This document shows, piece after piece, positions 1 to 9,449 of a stretch of DNA of 64,000 bases; the stretch's first letter is position 1; each line of letters starts with the position of its first letter. The notes below the pieces were generated by a model. It was not told the origin of the DNA, did not search any database, and worked only from the letters and a program-made list of their open reading frames with translations. Both the position numbers and the translations under genes were made by a program. Origin of the DNA: Rhinopomastus cyanomelas (lineage: Eukaryota; Chordata; Aves; Bucerotiformes; Rhinopomastidae); NCBI GenBank assembly GCA_013400115.1, contig VXBP01008909.1, forward strand, positions 1 through 64,000. Reading direction: 5' to 3'.

Positions 1-153
1 GAGTTGTGGAGTCTTCTTCTCTGGAGACATTTAAACTTGCCTTGTTATGTTCCTGCACAACTTGATCCAGGTGATCCTGCTCTCACAGGGGTATTGGACC
101 AGATGATCTTTCGAGGGCCCTTCCAATCCCTGATGTTCTGTGATTCTATGATT
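1..153 (+). repeat. CR1 LINE family A, 3' end (cut by window start)
   Basis: The fragment opens inside the last ORF2 codons (GTTGTGGAGTCTTCTTCTCTGG), runs through the short 3' UTR with the GGACCAGATGATCTTTCGAG core, and ends in TTCTGTGATTCTATGATT tail repeats. The sense strand is therefore plus. The 5' side lies outside the window. Confidence 0.93.
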
Positions 154-927
154 AATGCCATGACAGCACCCAGTCAGTCGCAGTAATAGGCAGCAGTAGG
201 AGACCCTGAGAAGCAGTCCTGTCCGTGTGGTCTCTACAGGGATGCACTAGAGCAGGCAGTTACAAGTTTCCCATGAACGCGGTGCCTTGTGGAGTCAGTC
301 TTTTCCCACAGAACAAAACTAGACAACTTCTGAAACCAAAACTGAAGGCAGTGCTCAAAGACTCCAAGACTGTCAAAAAGTCTCCTCTGACTTCATGAAT
401 AGAAAACCCGGGTTTCTCCCACTCCCGTAGTTGCAGCAGCCCTAATCTGAACCCCGTGACAGTTGAAAAAGCTCAAGATGGATGAGCTCCAACCCTTTCC
501 TTCCCGAATCCTTGATTCATTAGTTAATGTCTGAAAAGCACTTTGGAGCTCAAGAGTGCTAAGTGCTATTATTATTAGAGACCTTTCATAGAACGTTGAG
601 TGAAAAAGATAATTGTTACCTTTCATCTCCCTTTTTTTGGTGCTTTTGTTAAAGAGAATAGTAACCGGCTTCCCCCCGAAGCAGGAAGGAAGAACTGTGT
701 GTGATACTGATGCAGAAGATGATGGTGTAGTCTTGATGAATAATACTAAGAATGTCAAGCAAAGGAAAAGCTTGATGGGGCCCTCCATCTGCCAAAGTCA
801 CAAGGATGCGATAGAATCAATGAAAGATAGTTTCTCCTGTAGACACCCCTGGCCATTTCAGTTCCTCATACATAAAAGAGAAGAAATGACTTGTTCATGT
901 TTTGACAATCTGTTCAACTGCCCTCTC
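154..927. other. Unique non-coding stretch
   Basis: There is no CR1 similarity and no recognisable exon. Overlapping open frames of about 131 residues occur on both strands (393-788 minus, 613-1011 plus), but they resemble no known family and the plus frame runs into CR1 sequence. I treat them as chance. Confidence 0.55.
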
Positions 928-1012
928 ATAGAATCAGACAATCATTATGGATTGGAAGGGACCTCAAAAGATCATCTAGTCGAATCCCCCTGCCAGAGAA
1001 CAGGTTTTTAAA
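928..1012 (-). repeat. CR1 family A, antisense 3' tail fragment
   Basis: ATAGAATCAGACAATCATTATGG followed by GATTGGAAGGGACCTC and CCCCCTGCCAGAG is the reverse complement of a family A tail and 3' UTR. It stops abruptly where a plus-strand copy begins. Confidence 0.88.
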
Positions 1013-1018
1013 CACCAT

Positions 1019-1548
1019 CTTTCTCCTCCTCCTCAATTCTGCCCTGGTGAGACCCCATCTGGAATATTGTGTCCAGTTCAAAAAGGACACAGAACAGCTG
1101 GAGAGAGTCCAGCACAGAGCCACAAAGATGATGAGGGGAGTGGAACATCATCTGGATGAGGAAAGGCTGAGGGAGCTGGATATTTTGAGCTTGGAGAAGA
1201 GGAGACTGAGGGGTGACCTCATGAATATCTATAAATATGTGAGGGGTGGATGTCAGGAGGATGGAGCTAGTGTCATCTAGTGATAGGACAAGGGGCAGTG
1301 GGTGTGAACTGGAACAGAGGAGGTTCCATATAAATATCAGAAGGAACTTCTCCACAGTGAGGGTGACAGAGCACTGGAAGGGGCTGCCCAGGGGAGTTAT
1401 GGAGTCTCCTTCTCTGGAGATGTTTAAAACCCACCTGGATGTGTTCCTGTGCGACTTGGTCTAGGTGATCCTGCTGTGGTGGGGGGATTGGACTAGATGA
1501 TCTTTCAAGGTCCTTTCCAATCCCTAATGTTCTGTGATTCTGTGATTG
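1019..1548 (+). repeat. CR1 family A, ~530 bp, RT C-terminal region to tail
   Basis: Translation gives the C-terminal CR1 ORF2 block: RPHLEYCVQFKK, then ERVQHRATKMMRG, RLRELDILSLEKRRLRG and NIYKYVRGGCQEDGA, followed by RRFHINIRRNF and the 3' UTR. Frameshifts separate the blocks (for example near 1270, after GCQEDGA). The copy begins at a 5' truncation just after the START-less motif TTCTCCTCCT and ends with TTCTGTGATTCTGTGATT. It cannot make a protein. An antisense CR1 piece touches each end, so the copy may have inserted into an older minus-strand CR1. Confidence 0.95.
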
Positions 1549-1750
1549 TGATCGACCCCAGGATGCCGTTGGCCCTCTTGGCCACAAGAGCACATTGCTG
1601 GCTCACAGTCATCTTGCTGTCCACCAGGGCCCCCAGGTCCCTTTCTCCTACACTGCTTTCCAACAGGTCAGCCCCAGCCTATCCTGGTACTTGGCGTTGT
1701 TCATGCCCAGATGCCAGGGTCCACACTTACTCTTGTTGTAGTTCATGAAC
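1549..1750 (-). repeat. CR1 family A, antisense mid-ORF2 fragment
   Basis: The reverse strand encodes the region upstream of the usual 5' truncation point: the HLGMNNAKYQD-like segment, then a WTAR..LLWPRGP segment. It begins at GATCGACCCCAGGATGCC directly after a plus-strand CR1 tail. The same antisense start recurs at 2649. Confidence 0.85.
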
Positions 1751-2315
1751 TTTCTCCCCGGCCAGCTCTCCAGTTTCCAGTTTCACCACGCTGCCATTCG
1801 CCTTCCAGCCTTTCCCTAGAGAAACAAGAAACAGCGTAAAAAACCTTCATCTCCCACTGATCACTGCTGCCCAGATCCCTTCACTTTAGGTTAATGGGAC
1901 CCGGAGATGCTCATTTTGCATAGCTGTCCTCCAGGAAGGAATATAATTTACACAGACCAAAGATATTACTCTCACAAAATAAATTTGTTAAACTGCTATT
2001 GCCCTATCTGCCCATTTTTATCAAGCCAGGGTTGCATTAACATTAATGAGATGCTAAAGGAGAAAGGGGAAAAATGGAACAAAAAAGACTCTTCCTAAGA
2101 AAATAATAAGTATTCAGTCACCATTCAGAGCAAAATTATGGTTCTTTTACATGTTTGAATTTTTCCACAGTATTTCACTCTTGGTTTTGCTAAATTATAT
2201 GCAAATGATGGAAGTCCATACATCTATATGAAAGCACATGGCAAAGCTGAACTGTTTTCTTAGGCTAAAAACTAGCTCCCATTTAAGGGAGCCTGTATCT
2301 TGGTTTGATCCCTTC
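1751..2315. other. Unique AT-rich stretch
   Basis: The block around 1890-2260 is moderately AT-rich with short A runs. I see no repeat family, splice-flanked exon or RNA gene. Confidence 0.5.
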
Positions 2316-2648
2316 TGGAGGAGACTGAGGGGATGGAAAGGACAGGTGTCAGGAGGATGGAGCCAGGCTCTGCTCAGTGGCATCTAATGATAGGTCAAGG
2401 GGCAGTGGGTGTGAGATGGAACAGAGGAGGTTCCACATCAATCTGAGAAGGAAGTTCTCCACGTTGAGGTTGACAAAGCGCGGGAATGGGCTGCCCAGGA
2501 GGGTTATGCAGTCTCCCTTTCTAGAGATATTTGAAACCCTCCTGGACATGTTCCTGTGTGACTTCATGTAGGTGATCCTGCTGTGGCAGGGGGATTGGAT
2601 TGGATGATCTTTCAAGGTCCCTTTCAATCCCCAATGTTCTGTGATTCT
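2316..2648 (+). repeat. CR1 family A with small internal deletion
   Basis: The copy starts in GAGGAGACTGAGGGG, then jumps over roughly 35 bp of the usual KY(V)KGG coding segment to GGTGTCAGGAGGATGGAGCC, and continues to the tail TTCTGTGATTCT. One reading block (2377-2571) reads NDRSRGSGCEMEQRRF onward to the stop before the 3' UTR. The RT-end protein is broken. Confidence 0.94.
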
Positions 2649-2779
2649 GATCCACCCCAGGATGCCATTGGCCTTCTTGACCACAAGGGCACTTTGCTGG
2701 CTCATGGTCATCCTGCTGGCCACCAGGACTGGATGATCCTTCAAGGTCCCTTCCAATCCCTAATGTTCTGTGATTCTGT
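2649..2779. repeat. CR1 composite: antisense mid-ORF2 piece then sense tail
   Basis: 2649-2728 is minus-strand ORF2 (reverse frame reads MTMSQQSALVVKKANG) starting GATCCACCCCAGGATGCC. 2726-2779 is a plus-strand family A tail, CTGGATGATCCTTCAAGG to TTCTGTGATTCTG. The two parts share GGACT at the junction. An inverted upstream part followed by a sense 3' part is the arrangement left by twin priming, but two separate insertions fit as well. Confidence 0.85.
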
Positions 2780-3639
2780 AAAATCTCCCCCGCCCCTGCA
2801 GCAAGCGATGGCTACTGAAAACATTGGCTGCTTCTACCCAGGTTTATAAAAACTTGTTTTTCTTTCCAAACATCTCAAGCCTCTAATTGAAATCCCTGGC
2901 TAAACCTGCTCCAGACCAAAGGCCACGGGTTCATTCCCAACTTCTTCGTTTTTAATAAACTTCTCAGAAAACTTCACCTCTGCTTCAAAGCTTGCTGTGA
3001 CATCTCTGCACCCCAGAGCTTTTCATACCTTTGGGTTTCCAGACGAAAGCCTGGTGTGGGTTCGTCGTTTTATAGCCACGTCAGAGTCCGATCGAAACCC
3101 CACGGCCGAGGAGGGAAGGCAGTGTCAGGATTAGTCCTGCATTTGGCAGGCAAAACACATCTGCAAAGGACAATTAGAACGCTCTGTTAATGTGCCAGAG
3201 AACACACTGGTCTGTGCGTTGGCCAAAGGCAACCAACAACTGCTGTTTACCTTGATGTGTGTGTGCTAACGTGAGGCAGTTCTGGTAGCAGACCATGCTC
3301 TTTAGCCTTAAAGCACAGTGACAGATGAGAAGGCCTCCACTAATTTCCCATCTCTTCCATTAGCAGGGAAAGCAGATAAAGCCGGGAGCAGAACCCTGCA
3401 TCCCAACTTCTGTTGGGCAGATAATAATGCAAATTGCAGCAACAAAAGTGGTAGAAATTATGGGAGGAAAGCAGATAAATGGGCTTGATTTCAGCTTCAT
3501 GGGACAACACCAAATGATAGCCCTAAGGGAAACTCAGGTCCTGTTCAGATCTCTGCTGCTGTTATCAGTCATTAACTTGGATGCCCATCTGGTGCTGCTG
3601 ACTGCCATCGGTGCTTTGTGACGTTGCTGCCACCAAGCA
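2780..3639. other. Unique stretch, CpG-containing in 3040-3130
   Basis: No CR1 is present. 3058-3120 holds several CpGs (TTCGTCGTTTTATAGCCACG, TCCGATCG, CCACGGCCGAGG) in otherwise CpG-poor surroundings. The remainder has no recognisable exon or repeat. Confidence 0.45.
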
Positions 3640-3893
3640 TGGAATCATGTAAATGTTTAGGCTGGTAAAGACCTTTAAGATCATCAAGTCCAACCACTAC
3701 CCCAACTGCCCCAAGGCCACCACTAAAATGGCCCTGAGCTCCAACTTTAAACCACACCTAGGGATGGAGATTCAGCCTCCTCCCTGGACAGCCTCTTCCA
3801 AGGCCCTGTGACTCTTTCCATCAAGAAGCTTTTCCTAATGTTCCCCTGGTGCAACCTGAGGTCATTTCCTCTTCATTGCTTGTTACTTGTGAG
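3640..3893 (-). repeat. Old CR1 (family B), antisense
   Basis: GTAAAGACCTTTAAGATCATC and AAGTCCAACCA, then CTCCCTGGACAGCCTCTTCC and CCATCAAGAAGCTTTTCC, are the reverse complement of an old CR1 3' end. It is more diverged than the family A copies, with the tail eroded to GGAATCATGTAAATG. Confidence 0.85.
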
Positions 3894-3896
3894 TGG

Positions 3897-3990
3897 CCCT
3901 TAGTGCCATGGTCTGGCTGATGTGGTGATGCTAGGTCATAGGCTGGACTTGGTGATCTTAGAGGTCTTTTCCAGCCTCAATGTTTCGGTG
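3897..3990 (+). repeat. Old CR1 (family B) sense tail
   Basis: CTAGGTCATAGGCTGGACTTGG, then GATCTTAGAGGTCTTTTCC and GCCTCAATG, form a sense 3' UTR that faces away from the adjoining antisense copy. Confidence 0.8.
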
Positions 3991-4199
3991 TGAAGAAGAG
4001 CAGTGAGCTACAGCACCAACTCACACCAGCAAAGACACTGTTCTGCAGCATCCACTGGGATGGAATAGAAGTCACGACGATAATAAAGACAGATAGCTTG
4101 ATAGACACAGAGAGAGAGATGTAGATGGACAGACAGATAGATGATAGCCTGTATATTAAAGCTGTAGGCAATCTATCACCCAGTCTCTCTCCCCTTTTT
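3991..4199. other. Unique spacer with GATA/GACA-rich microsatellite
   Basis: 4080-4146 carries degenerate GATAGA/GACAGA motifs and a short GAGAGAGA run. No gene signal is visible. Confidence 0.5.
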
Positions 4200-4740
4200 A
4201 ACCCTCCTCTTTTTTTTTCGAATTACGCCCGCTGCTCCAACAAAATTTATTACAACGTGGGAAATAATGACTTTTTAAAGATATTTTTTACTTTTTAAGC
4301 AGAGGTGTGAGGGCTCCCTGAAAACAAATGGATGAAGATGTGAAAGCTTATTGGATTGTCACGTTGGATACATTATCCCCAGGGCTCCGAATGAAGAATT
4401 AGACCGCGGAGATCTTATTTGACATTAGATGTTTCAATTTCTCTGAGAACATCAGGCACGTTGGATCCAGCATTGAATTCAATAATAAACAACAAGCGCT
4501 GACCCTGTTCCCCCCCCACCCCACCCCTTTTTTACCCCTCAGCGTTTGAAGTCGGAGACGTGTTATTAAGATTTATTTTACATTTTTATTATTGTGCTCA
4601 CAAGGGGAGAGAGCTGGCATTTGCATAACTCATTTTTATACGAACCTTTACGTGTGACTTACAGGGGCCGACTCTCCCCCTTTAATGTATGTGTTTATAC
4701 GGCAGTAAAACAATGACAGTCGAACAACACACGGGAAATG
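4200..4740. other. Candidate conserved non-coding (enhancer-like) block
   Basis: About 540 bp free of CR1 despite dense repeats nearby. It is AT-rich with isolated CpGs and homeodomain/POU-like words: a perfect ATTTGCAT octamer at 4619-4626, TTTATTAC near 4246, TTATTAAGATTTATTTTAC near 4562, and ACGTGTGAC. A C-rich tract lies at 4510-4528. The longest plus frame here has no family resemblance. Regulatory function is inferred from composition only. Confidence 0.3.
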
Positions 4741-4948
4741 ATTTGCCTCAACCCTGCAGGTACTGCTGTGTATTTATTAACCCCTGGGAATTATTGTTGA
4801 TTGAAATCCCTTTGGATAATGCTCATCGAGAGGCTGAGGCTGTGTGTTCGCTAGAAACTTTCCAGATGGAAGGCAAGAGCTCAGCATCAGACCCTTTTGG
4901 GGTGACTGGTGAATGGCCAGTTGGCCTCGGTGGTGATTTGAGCAAGAA

Positions 4949-5019
4949 TCACAGAACATTAGGGATTGGAAGGGACCTCGAAAGATGATCCAGTCCAATC
5001 CCTAACGTGATTCTGTGAT
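4949..5019. repeat. Fold-back pair of family A tails
   Basis: 4949-4992 is an antisense tail (ATCACAGAACATTAGGGATT ... CCTCGAAAG). 4994-5019 is a truncated sense tail (TCCAATCCCTAACG, TGATTCTGTGAT). The arms 4949-4970 and 4994-5019 are near-perfect inverted complements with a loop of about 23 bp. Confidence 0.85.
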
Positions 5020-5172
5020 CACACAGTGTGATGGACATTTAGGAGTGTGGCTTGCAAAGATCTCCACAGCCCCCAGGCTGGATGTGTAGAAGATGCCACA
5101 TGTGCATCTTCTCACTGCCCTGCTGAGCCCTATGGACACATACTTCTCCTCAAGGAGGCTGTAGAGACTTCT

Positions 5173-5412
5173 CCCAAGGAAACGGCCTCAAGTTGTGTGA
5201 GGGGAGGTTTAGATTGGACATCAGGCAAAACTTCTTCCCTGACAGAGTGGTCAGGGGTTGGAGCTGCTGTTCCTGGAGAGGTTAAAAAATGCATAGATGT
5301 GGCACTGGGGGACATAGTTTAGTGGGCTGGGAGGGGTTGGGCTGATGGTTGGACTGGATAATCTCGGAGGTCTCTTCCAACCACAAATGATTCCATGATT
5401 GTATGATTCTGT
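5173..5412 (+). repeat. Old CR1 (family B), sense 3' part
   Basis: GGCCTCAAGTTGTGTGAGGGG, then the ACTTCTTCCCTGACAGAGTGG segment and the tail GGTTGGACTGGATAATCTCGG to ATTCCATGATTGTATGATT. Same family as the copy ending at 24781. Confidence 0.88.
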
Positions 5413-5862
5413 GTCTCACCAGATCCAAGTCCACCCTCTCCACCCCATCAGCACTGGCTGTGGCAAGCGGCTTTGTTCACTGGTAGCTCTCCTTTTCCTG
5501 CAAAGACACCCTCTCCCCAGACACACACGGGGTCCTGCACACCAAACTACTCCTTTGGGCTGTGTTTCCACATGCTGTAGTCAGCGGTGGTGCTGGTGGT
5601 GAAATGGTTGTCATGGTGACTCCCTTTCCCCCTTCTGCTAATTCTGCAGGATTTCTTCCTACGGATTCGATTTGTGAATGTGCTTCCTTTTCTTGCTCAC
5701 CCTTGTAAAGTAACAGCTATCAGGAATATTTTGGGAATGTGGAATTTGCCAGGCTAAGGGCTTCTCTGAGTGGCTGATAATGAAATGACACTGACTTCTG
5801 GCAGCCACAGCCTCCAGGAGCTCTCAAAGGCAGCACAAGAGATTTCCCAAACAAAAAGTTCT
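5413..5862. other. Unique stretch
   Basis: This lies between two CR1 copies. It has no repeat family or exon-like signal. Confidence 0.5.
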
Positions 5863-6196
5863 TGCAGATTGAGACAGGTTCTTCTCCCCCTCTACTCTGC
5901 CTGGTGAGACCACACTGGGAATAATCTGTCCAGTTCTGGGCTCCTCAGTTCATAAAGGGCACAGAGCTGCTGGAAACAGCCCAGGGCAGAGCCACAGAGA
6001 TGATGAAGGGAGAGGAGCATCTCCCTGATAAGGAAAGGCTGAGGGAGCTGGAGAAGACTGAGGGGTGACCTCATTAAAGTTTATGAATACGTGAAGGGTG
6101 GGTGACAGGAGGATGGAGCCAGGCTCTGCTCAGTGGCATCTAATGATAGGACAAGGGGCAATGGGTGCAAGCTGGAACAGTGGAGGTTCCCCATCC
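5863..6196 (+). repeat. CR1 family A, 3'-truncated
   Basis: It starts GCAGATTGAGACAGG and runs through the ERVQ..RAT(E/K)MMKG-equivalent region to GGAACAGTGGAGGTTCCCC, where it stops without 3' UTR or tail. Normal target-primed copies lose the 5' end, so the missing 3' end means a later deletion or rearrangement. Confidence 0.92.
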
Positions 6197-6259
6197 AAGG
6201 GACAGCTGTTGTTCCATTCTCTCCACGGTGTACTCTGATCTCCATGCTGAAAGGCACCC

Positions 6260-6302
6260 CATAGAAGCAGAGGATGGTGGGGGTTGAAAGGGACCTCTGG
6301 AA
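6260..6302 (-). repeat. Short antisense CR1 tail of a second subfamily
   Basis: ATAGAAGCAGAGGATGG, GGGTTGAAAGGGACCTCTGG. This differs from the family A tail and is cut off by the next antisense copy. Confidence 0.75.
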
Positions 6303-6697
6303 ATCACAGAATCATTAGAGTTTGGAAGGAACCTTGAAAGATCATCTAGTCCAATCCCCCTGCCAAGGCAGGTTCTTCTAAAGCAGATCACGCAGGAACG
6401 TATTCAGGTGGGTTTTGAGTGTCACCAGATTCAGAGACCCCACAGTCTCTCTGGGTAGCCTGTTCCAGGGCTCCGTTATCCTCATTGTAGTAAAGTTTTT
6501 CCTTAGGTTCAAACAGAACCTCCTATGTTCCAGTTTGTGCCCATTACCCCTTGTCCTGTTGCCAGGCACCACTGAGAAGAGCCTGGTCACATCACCCTGA
6601 CACCCACTCTTCAGCTACTTACCTGCCCTCAGCCCCCCCTCTAGGCTAAACATCTCCATCTCTCCCAGTCTCTCCTCATAAGGAAGATGCTCCCCTC
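6303..6697 (-). repeat. CR1 (subfamily related to A), antisense ~395 bp
   Basis: The minus strand reads VVPGNRTRGNGHKLEHRRF, then NLRKNFTTMRITEPWNRLPR and LNTFLRDLL (6378-6590), the standard ORF2 C-terminus, followed by the 3' UTR to AGAATCATTAG. The GHKLEHRRF version marks a subfamily distinct from the CELEQRRF type common in the window. The upstream ORF2 part is decayed. Confidence 0.93.
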
Positions 6698-7427
6698 GCT
6701 ATTCCTTCTCTATTGTTTTCACCAGGTTCTGAGTGACCTGCAGCACTTGTTCCTCCAACACACTATCATGCTGTATTTGCAGAAGTTTTCATGTCCATGT
6801 TAGATGAAGTTGCTCTGGAAGAGCAGTATTTCCCTTGAAATTCTGTGGTTGATACTAAGAGAATATCTACTCTGCTTCCTAAGCTGTTTCTCACACCTCT
6901 AAGCTCAGCAGAAGTCTCAGATGCTGTGGGCTTTTCCCCCTCACACAAGAAAGAGGTCAGAATCCACTGTTAGCATCACTTATCTGTCATGTAGGTTGAT
7001 GGGAAGCCTCCCATTCCCCCAGCACACAGCACTGCATTTTGTGGACAAGGTATTTTAGGAAACATTATGCTAGAGTTTGATCCCACCTGGTTGCAGACCA
7101 TGTAGTGATGTGCCTTCAGCTTTGAAGGAAAACAGAGAGGGCACTTAATCAATAGCCACGTGAGTGATAAGCACATAAAGCAGATGAGGTTGCCCAGCTC
7201 GTACACTCATCAGAAGGACCACGTGGCTCATGCATTATTCAGAAAGCTGACCGTGGTGGGGACGGGTTTTTATGGGGGTCAAGACTGCTTCAGGAGTGTC
7301 TCTCTGTAATTACTTCACGTAGCCTCTTAGGTGGAGCATCAAGTTGTTAGGATGAGGGGAGAGTCAGCAGTGAACATTTCTGGCTGTCCTGAAGAAGTCA
7401 GAAGCAGGTTATTTGAATTTCCAAAAT
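6698..7427. other. Unique stretch
   Basis: No CR1 or other repeat is recognised. Two short minus frames (6766-6948, 6976-7206) show no family features. Confidence 0.5.
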
Positions 7428-7511
7428 AGAGTCTCCTTCTGTGGAGAGACTGCAAACCTACCCGGACCCCAACCAGGGCAACTTGCTCTGGGGGAGTTTG
7501 GACAAGATGAT
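7428..7511 (+). repeat. Diverged CR1 3' fragment
   Basis: AGAGTCTCCTTCTGTGGAGAG, then CTACCCGGACC and GTTTGGACAAGATGATTTACAG, match the end of ORF2 and the 3' UTR start of an older CR1. The tail is absent. Confidence 0.6.
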
Positions 7512-7524
7512 TTACAGCAGTCAC

Positions 7525-7645
7525 TTCACAGAACCACACAACATTATGGATTGGAAGGGACCTCGACAGATCATCAAGTCCAATCCCCCTGCCAGAGCAG
7601 GACCACCTAGACCAAGTCCCACAGGAACAGATCCAGGTGGGCTTC
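7525..7645 (-). repeat. CR1 family A, antisense 3' end
   Basis: CACAGAACCACACAACATTATGG, GGACCTCGACAGATCATC and CCCCCTGCCAGAGCAGGACC. The fragment ends after CAGGAACAGATCCAGGTGG. Confidence 0.88.
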
Positions 7646-7699
7646 CAGCCCGTTCAGAGGATCCTGTTCAGAGGACGCTCGCAAGCGAAGTGCTTAAGG

Positions 7700-8200
7700 A
7701 TTGCGCAGCAAGAACGCTATCCTGCGGTGGATTAGAACGGGGGTGGTTAGCAGATTGAGGGAGGTTCTCCTCCCACTCTACTCAGCCCTGATGAGACCAC
7801 ATCTGGAATCTTGTGTCCAGTCCTGGGACACTCAGTTTGAGAAGGAATCGGAACTGCTGGAAAGAGTCCAGCACAGAGCCACAGAGATGATGAGGGGAGG
7901 GGAGCATCTCCCTGATGAGGAGAGGCTGAGGGAGCTGGGTCTCTTGAGCTTGGAGAAAAGAAGCCTGAGGGGTGACCTCATTAATGTTTATGAATATGTG
8001 AAGGGTGGGTGTCAGGAGGATGGAGCCAGGCTCTGCTCAGTGGCATCTAATGATAGCACAAAGGGCAATAGGTGTGAGCTGGAACAGAGAAGGTTCCACA
8101 TCACTATGAGAAGGAACTTCTGGGTGAGGATGACAGAGCACTGGAAAGGGCTGCCCAGGAAGGTTGTGGAGTCTCCTCTGTAGACATTTAAAACCCTCCA
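7700..8200 (+). repeat. CR1 family A, longest uninterrupted RT C-terminal frame
   Basis: One frame stays open from about 7701 to 8183 (160 residues): NAILRWIRTG, LPLYSALMRPHLESCVQSW, ERVQHRATEMMRGGEHLPDE, RLRELGLLSLEKRSLRG, YEYVKGGCQEDGARLCS, CELEQRRFHITMRRNF, HWKGLPRKVVESPL. This is the thumb/C-terminal region after the RT palm and holds no catalytic residues. The copy stops at ATTTAAAACCCTCC without 3' UTR or tail. The open frame suggests a recent insertion, not a functional gene. Confidence 0.95.
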
Positions 8201-8755
8201 AGATATATGAATACTTTTAGACTGAAGCAGAACTGTTGCTGTAAAACCTGGATCAAATGGACTGAAATCCATAGCCAGAACCTACTTTCAACAACTTCTG
8301 CTTCATGCACCACCAATCCCAAGAGCCTCTTGTCAGGCTGAAGCCTGCCTTACTTTAGCCTTGTTATTCCAGCTGTGCAATGCTGAATGGAGATGAATGC
8401 TCAGGATACACTTCTAGCTCCAGCTGTGCTTCTTGACGTGGTTACTGCTCCCAAATGCACCTGCAACTCTTCATCACCTTTGTCATACTTCCTCCTCCCA
8501 TCCATCAGCTGACGCACTCACACAACAGCTTCCTCAGTTGATATGAACTAGGTTAGCAGAAATGTACTTTGGAAAGTGTTTAAAGCAACCTGGCTCGCTC
8601 TGGCTGCGACACGTTAGGGGGAGAAGCAGCTCAGTGAAGCATGTACAGCTAAACATACATACGGTGATGACAACCTCCAGCTGAGACCATGGCAGAGGTT
8701 CTTCAGACCATTCATGTTTGCTTCGCGTAGAGATGATTAAATATTGCAGATCTAT
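8201..8755. other. Unique stretch
   Basis: No repeat is recognised. On the minus strand this would be downstream of the small frame ending at 8756; I see no polyadenylation signal that clearly belongs to it. Confidence 0.45.
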
Positions 8756-8938
8756 TTAACCAACTCCTTCCTGCAGCAAATCCACACTCTCTTGTGCAAC
8801 TGCTGGTGTTTCCTTACAAAATAAAAGTACGCACTCATCCCAGTAATCACAGACAGATGGATACTGGTTTTCCTTCAGCATTTGTTTGCTGTTTTGAGTC
8901 CACTCGTACAACAGTTCTCTTCTTTGCACATGCTCCAA
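8756..8938 (-). other. Unassigned minus-strand open frame, possible exon remnant
   Basis: A 60-codon frame whose composition looks coding-like: RRELLYEWTQNSKQML, then NQYPSVCDYWDECVLLFCKE, then AVAQESVDLL, ending TAA. Upstream the frame meets the LTR insertion at 8949. With the LTR and one target repeat set aside, it stays open to about 9436, where a TAG lies. I recognise no family. Frames of this length are common by chance here, so coding status is doubtful. Confidence 0.15.
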
Positions 8939-8948
8939 GATATGTGCA

Positions 8949-9406
8949 CGTCCTGGTTTGAGTTAGAACTCATCTGCAGGGAGAAGCAGACAGGACAGGT
9001 GACCCTAAACTGACCATCTCATGGACATCATCCTGGGCACAAAGATGAGGGACCACAAGAGTCAAGCTCTTTTCTTCAGTGGCTGATGCTTGAGGATGAC
9101 TCTGTTCACTACTTGTGCATCCCTGAATCTGGTTGCCGAATCTAGCTCCTGAATCCAGTTCCCATCTGCCACTGAGACCTAGAGCACATTGATGGTGACA
9201 ATGACAGGGTTGGGTTTGGTTACAGGTATTGTATGTATTTGTATATAGTTTATTTTATGGTTGTTATTTTTATAAAAGCAGTTATTGTCTTCCAATCCAT
9301 AGCTCTCTCCCTTATTCCCTTTCTTTTTCCCTTTTGAGGAGGAAAAGGAGTCAATAAAGAGTGTCTGTCATTTGTCTTGTGGCCAGCCCAGCCTCAACCC
9401 ATGACA
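8949..9406 (+). mobile_element. Solo LTR of an avian ERV-L-like endogenous retrovirus
   Basis: The element opens with a (mutated) TG as CGTCCTGGTTTGAGTTAG and closes with GCCTCAACCCATGACA, the ends typical of bird ERV-L LTRs. Inside are an AT-rich TATA-like U3/R region (TGTATATAGTTTATTTTATGG, about 9240) and an AATAAA signal at about 9353 followed by GTGTCTGT. The flanks GTGCA (8944-8948) and GTACA (9407-9411) are a 5-bp target duplication with one substitution. There is no internal gag/pol/env sequence, so this is the product of LTR-LTR recombination. Confidence 0.72.
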
Positions 9407-9449
9407 GTACACCACAAGAGAAGATAATGTTCTAGAACATAATCTGGAC

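Noticed and set aside
4080..4146. GATA/GACA tract as a sex-chromosome satellite signature
   Set aside because: Too short and degenerate to support that.
7701..8183. 160-codon frame as a protein-coding gene
   Set aside because: It is the C-terminal slice of CR1 ORF2 in a copy truncated at both ends, without catalytic motifs or a promoter.
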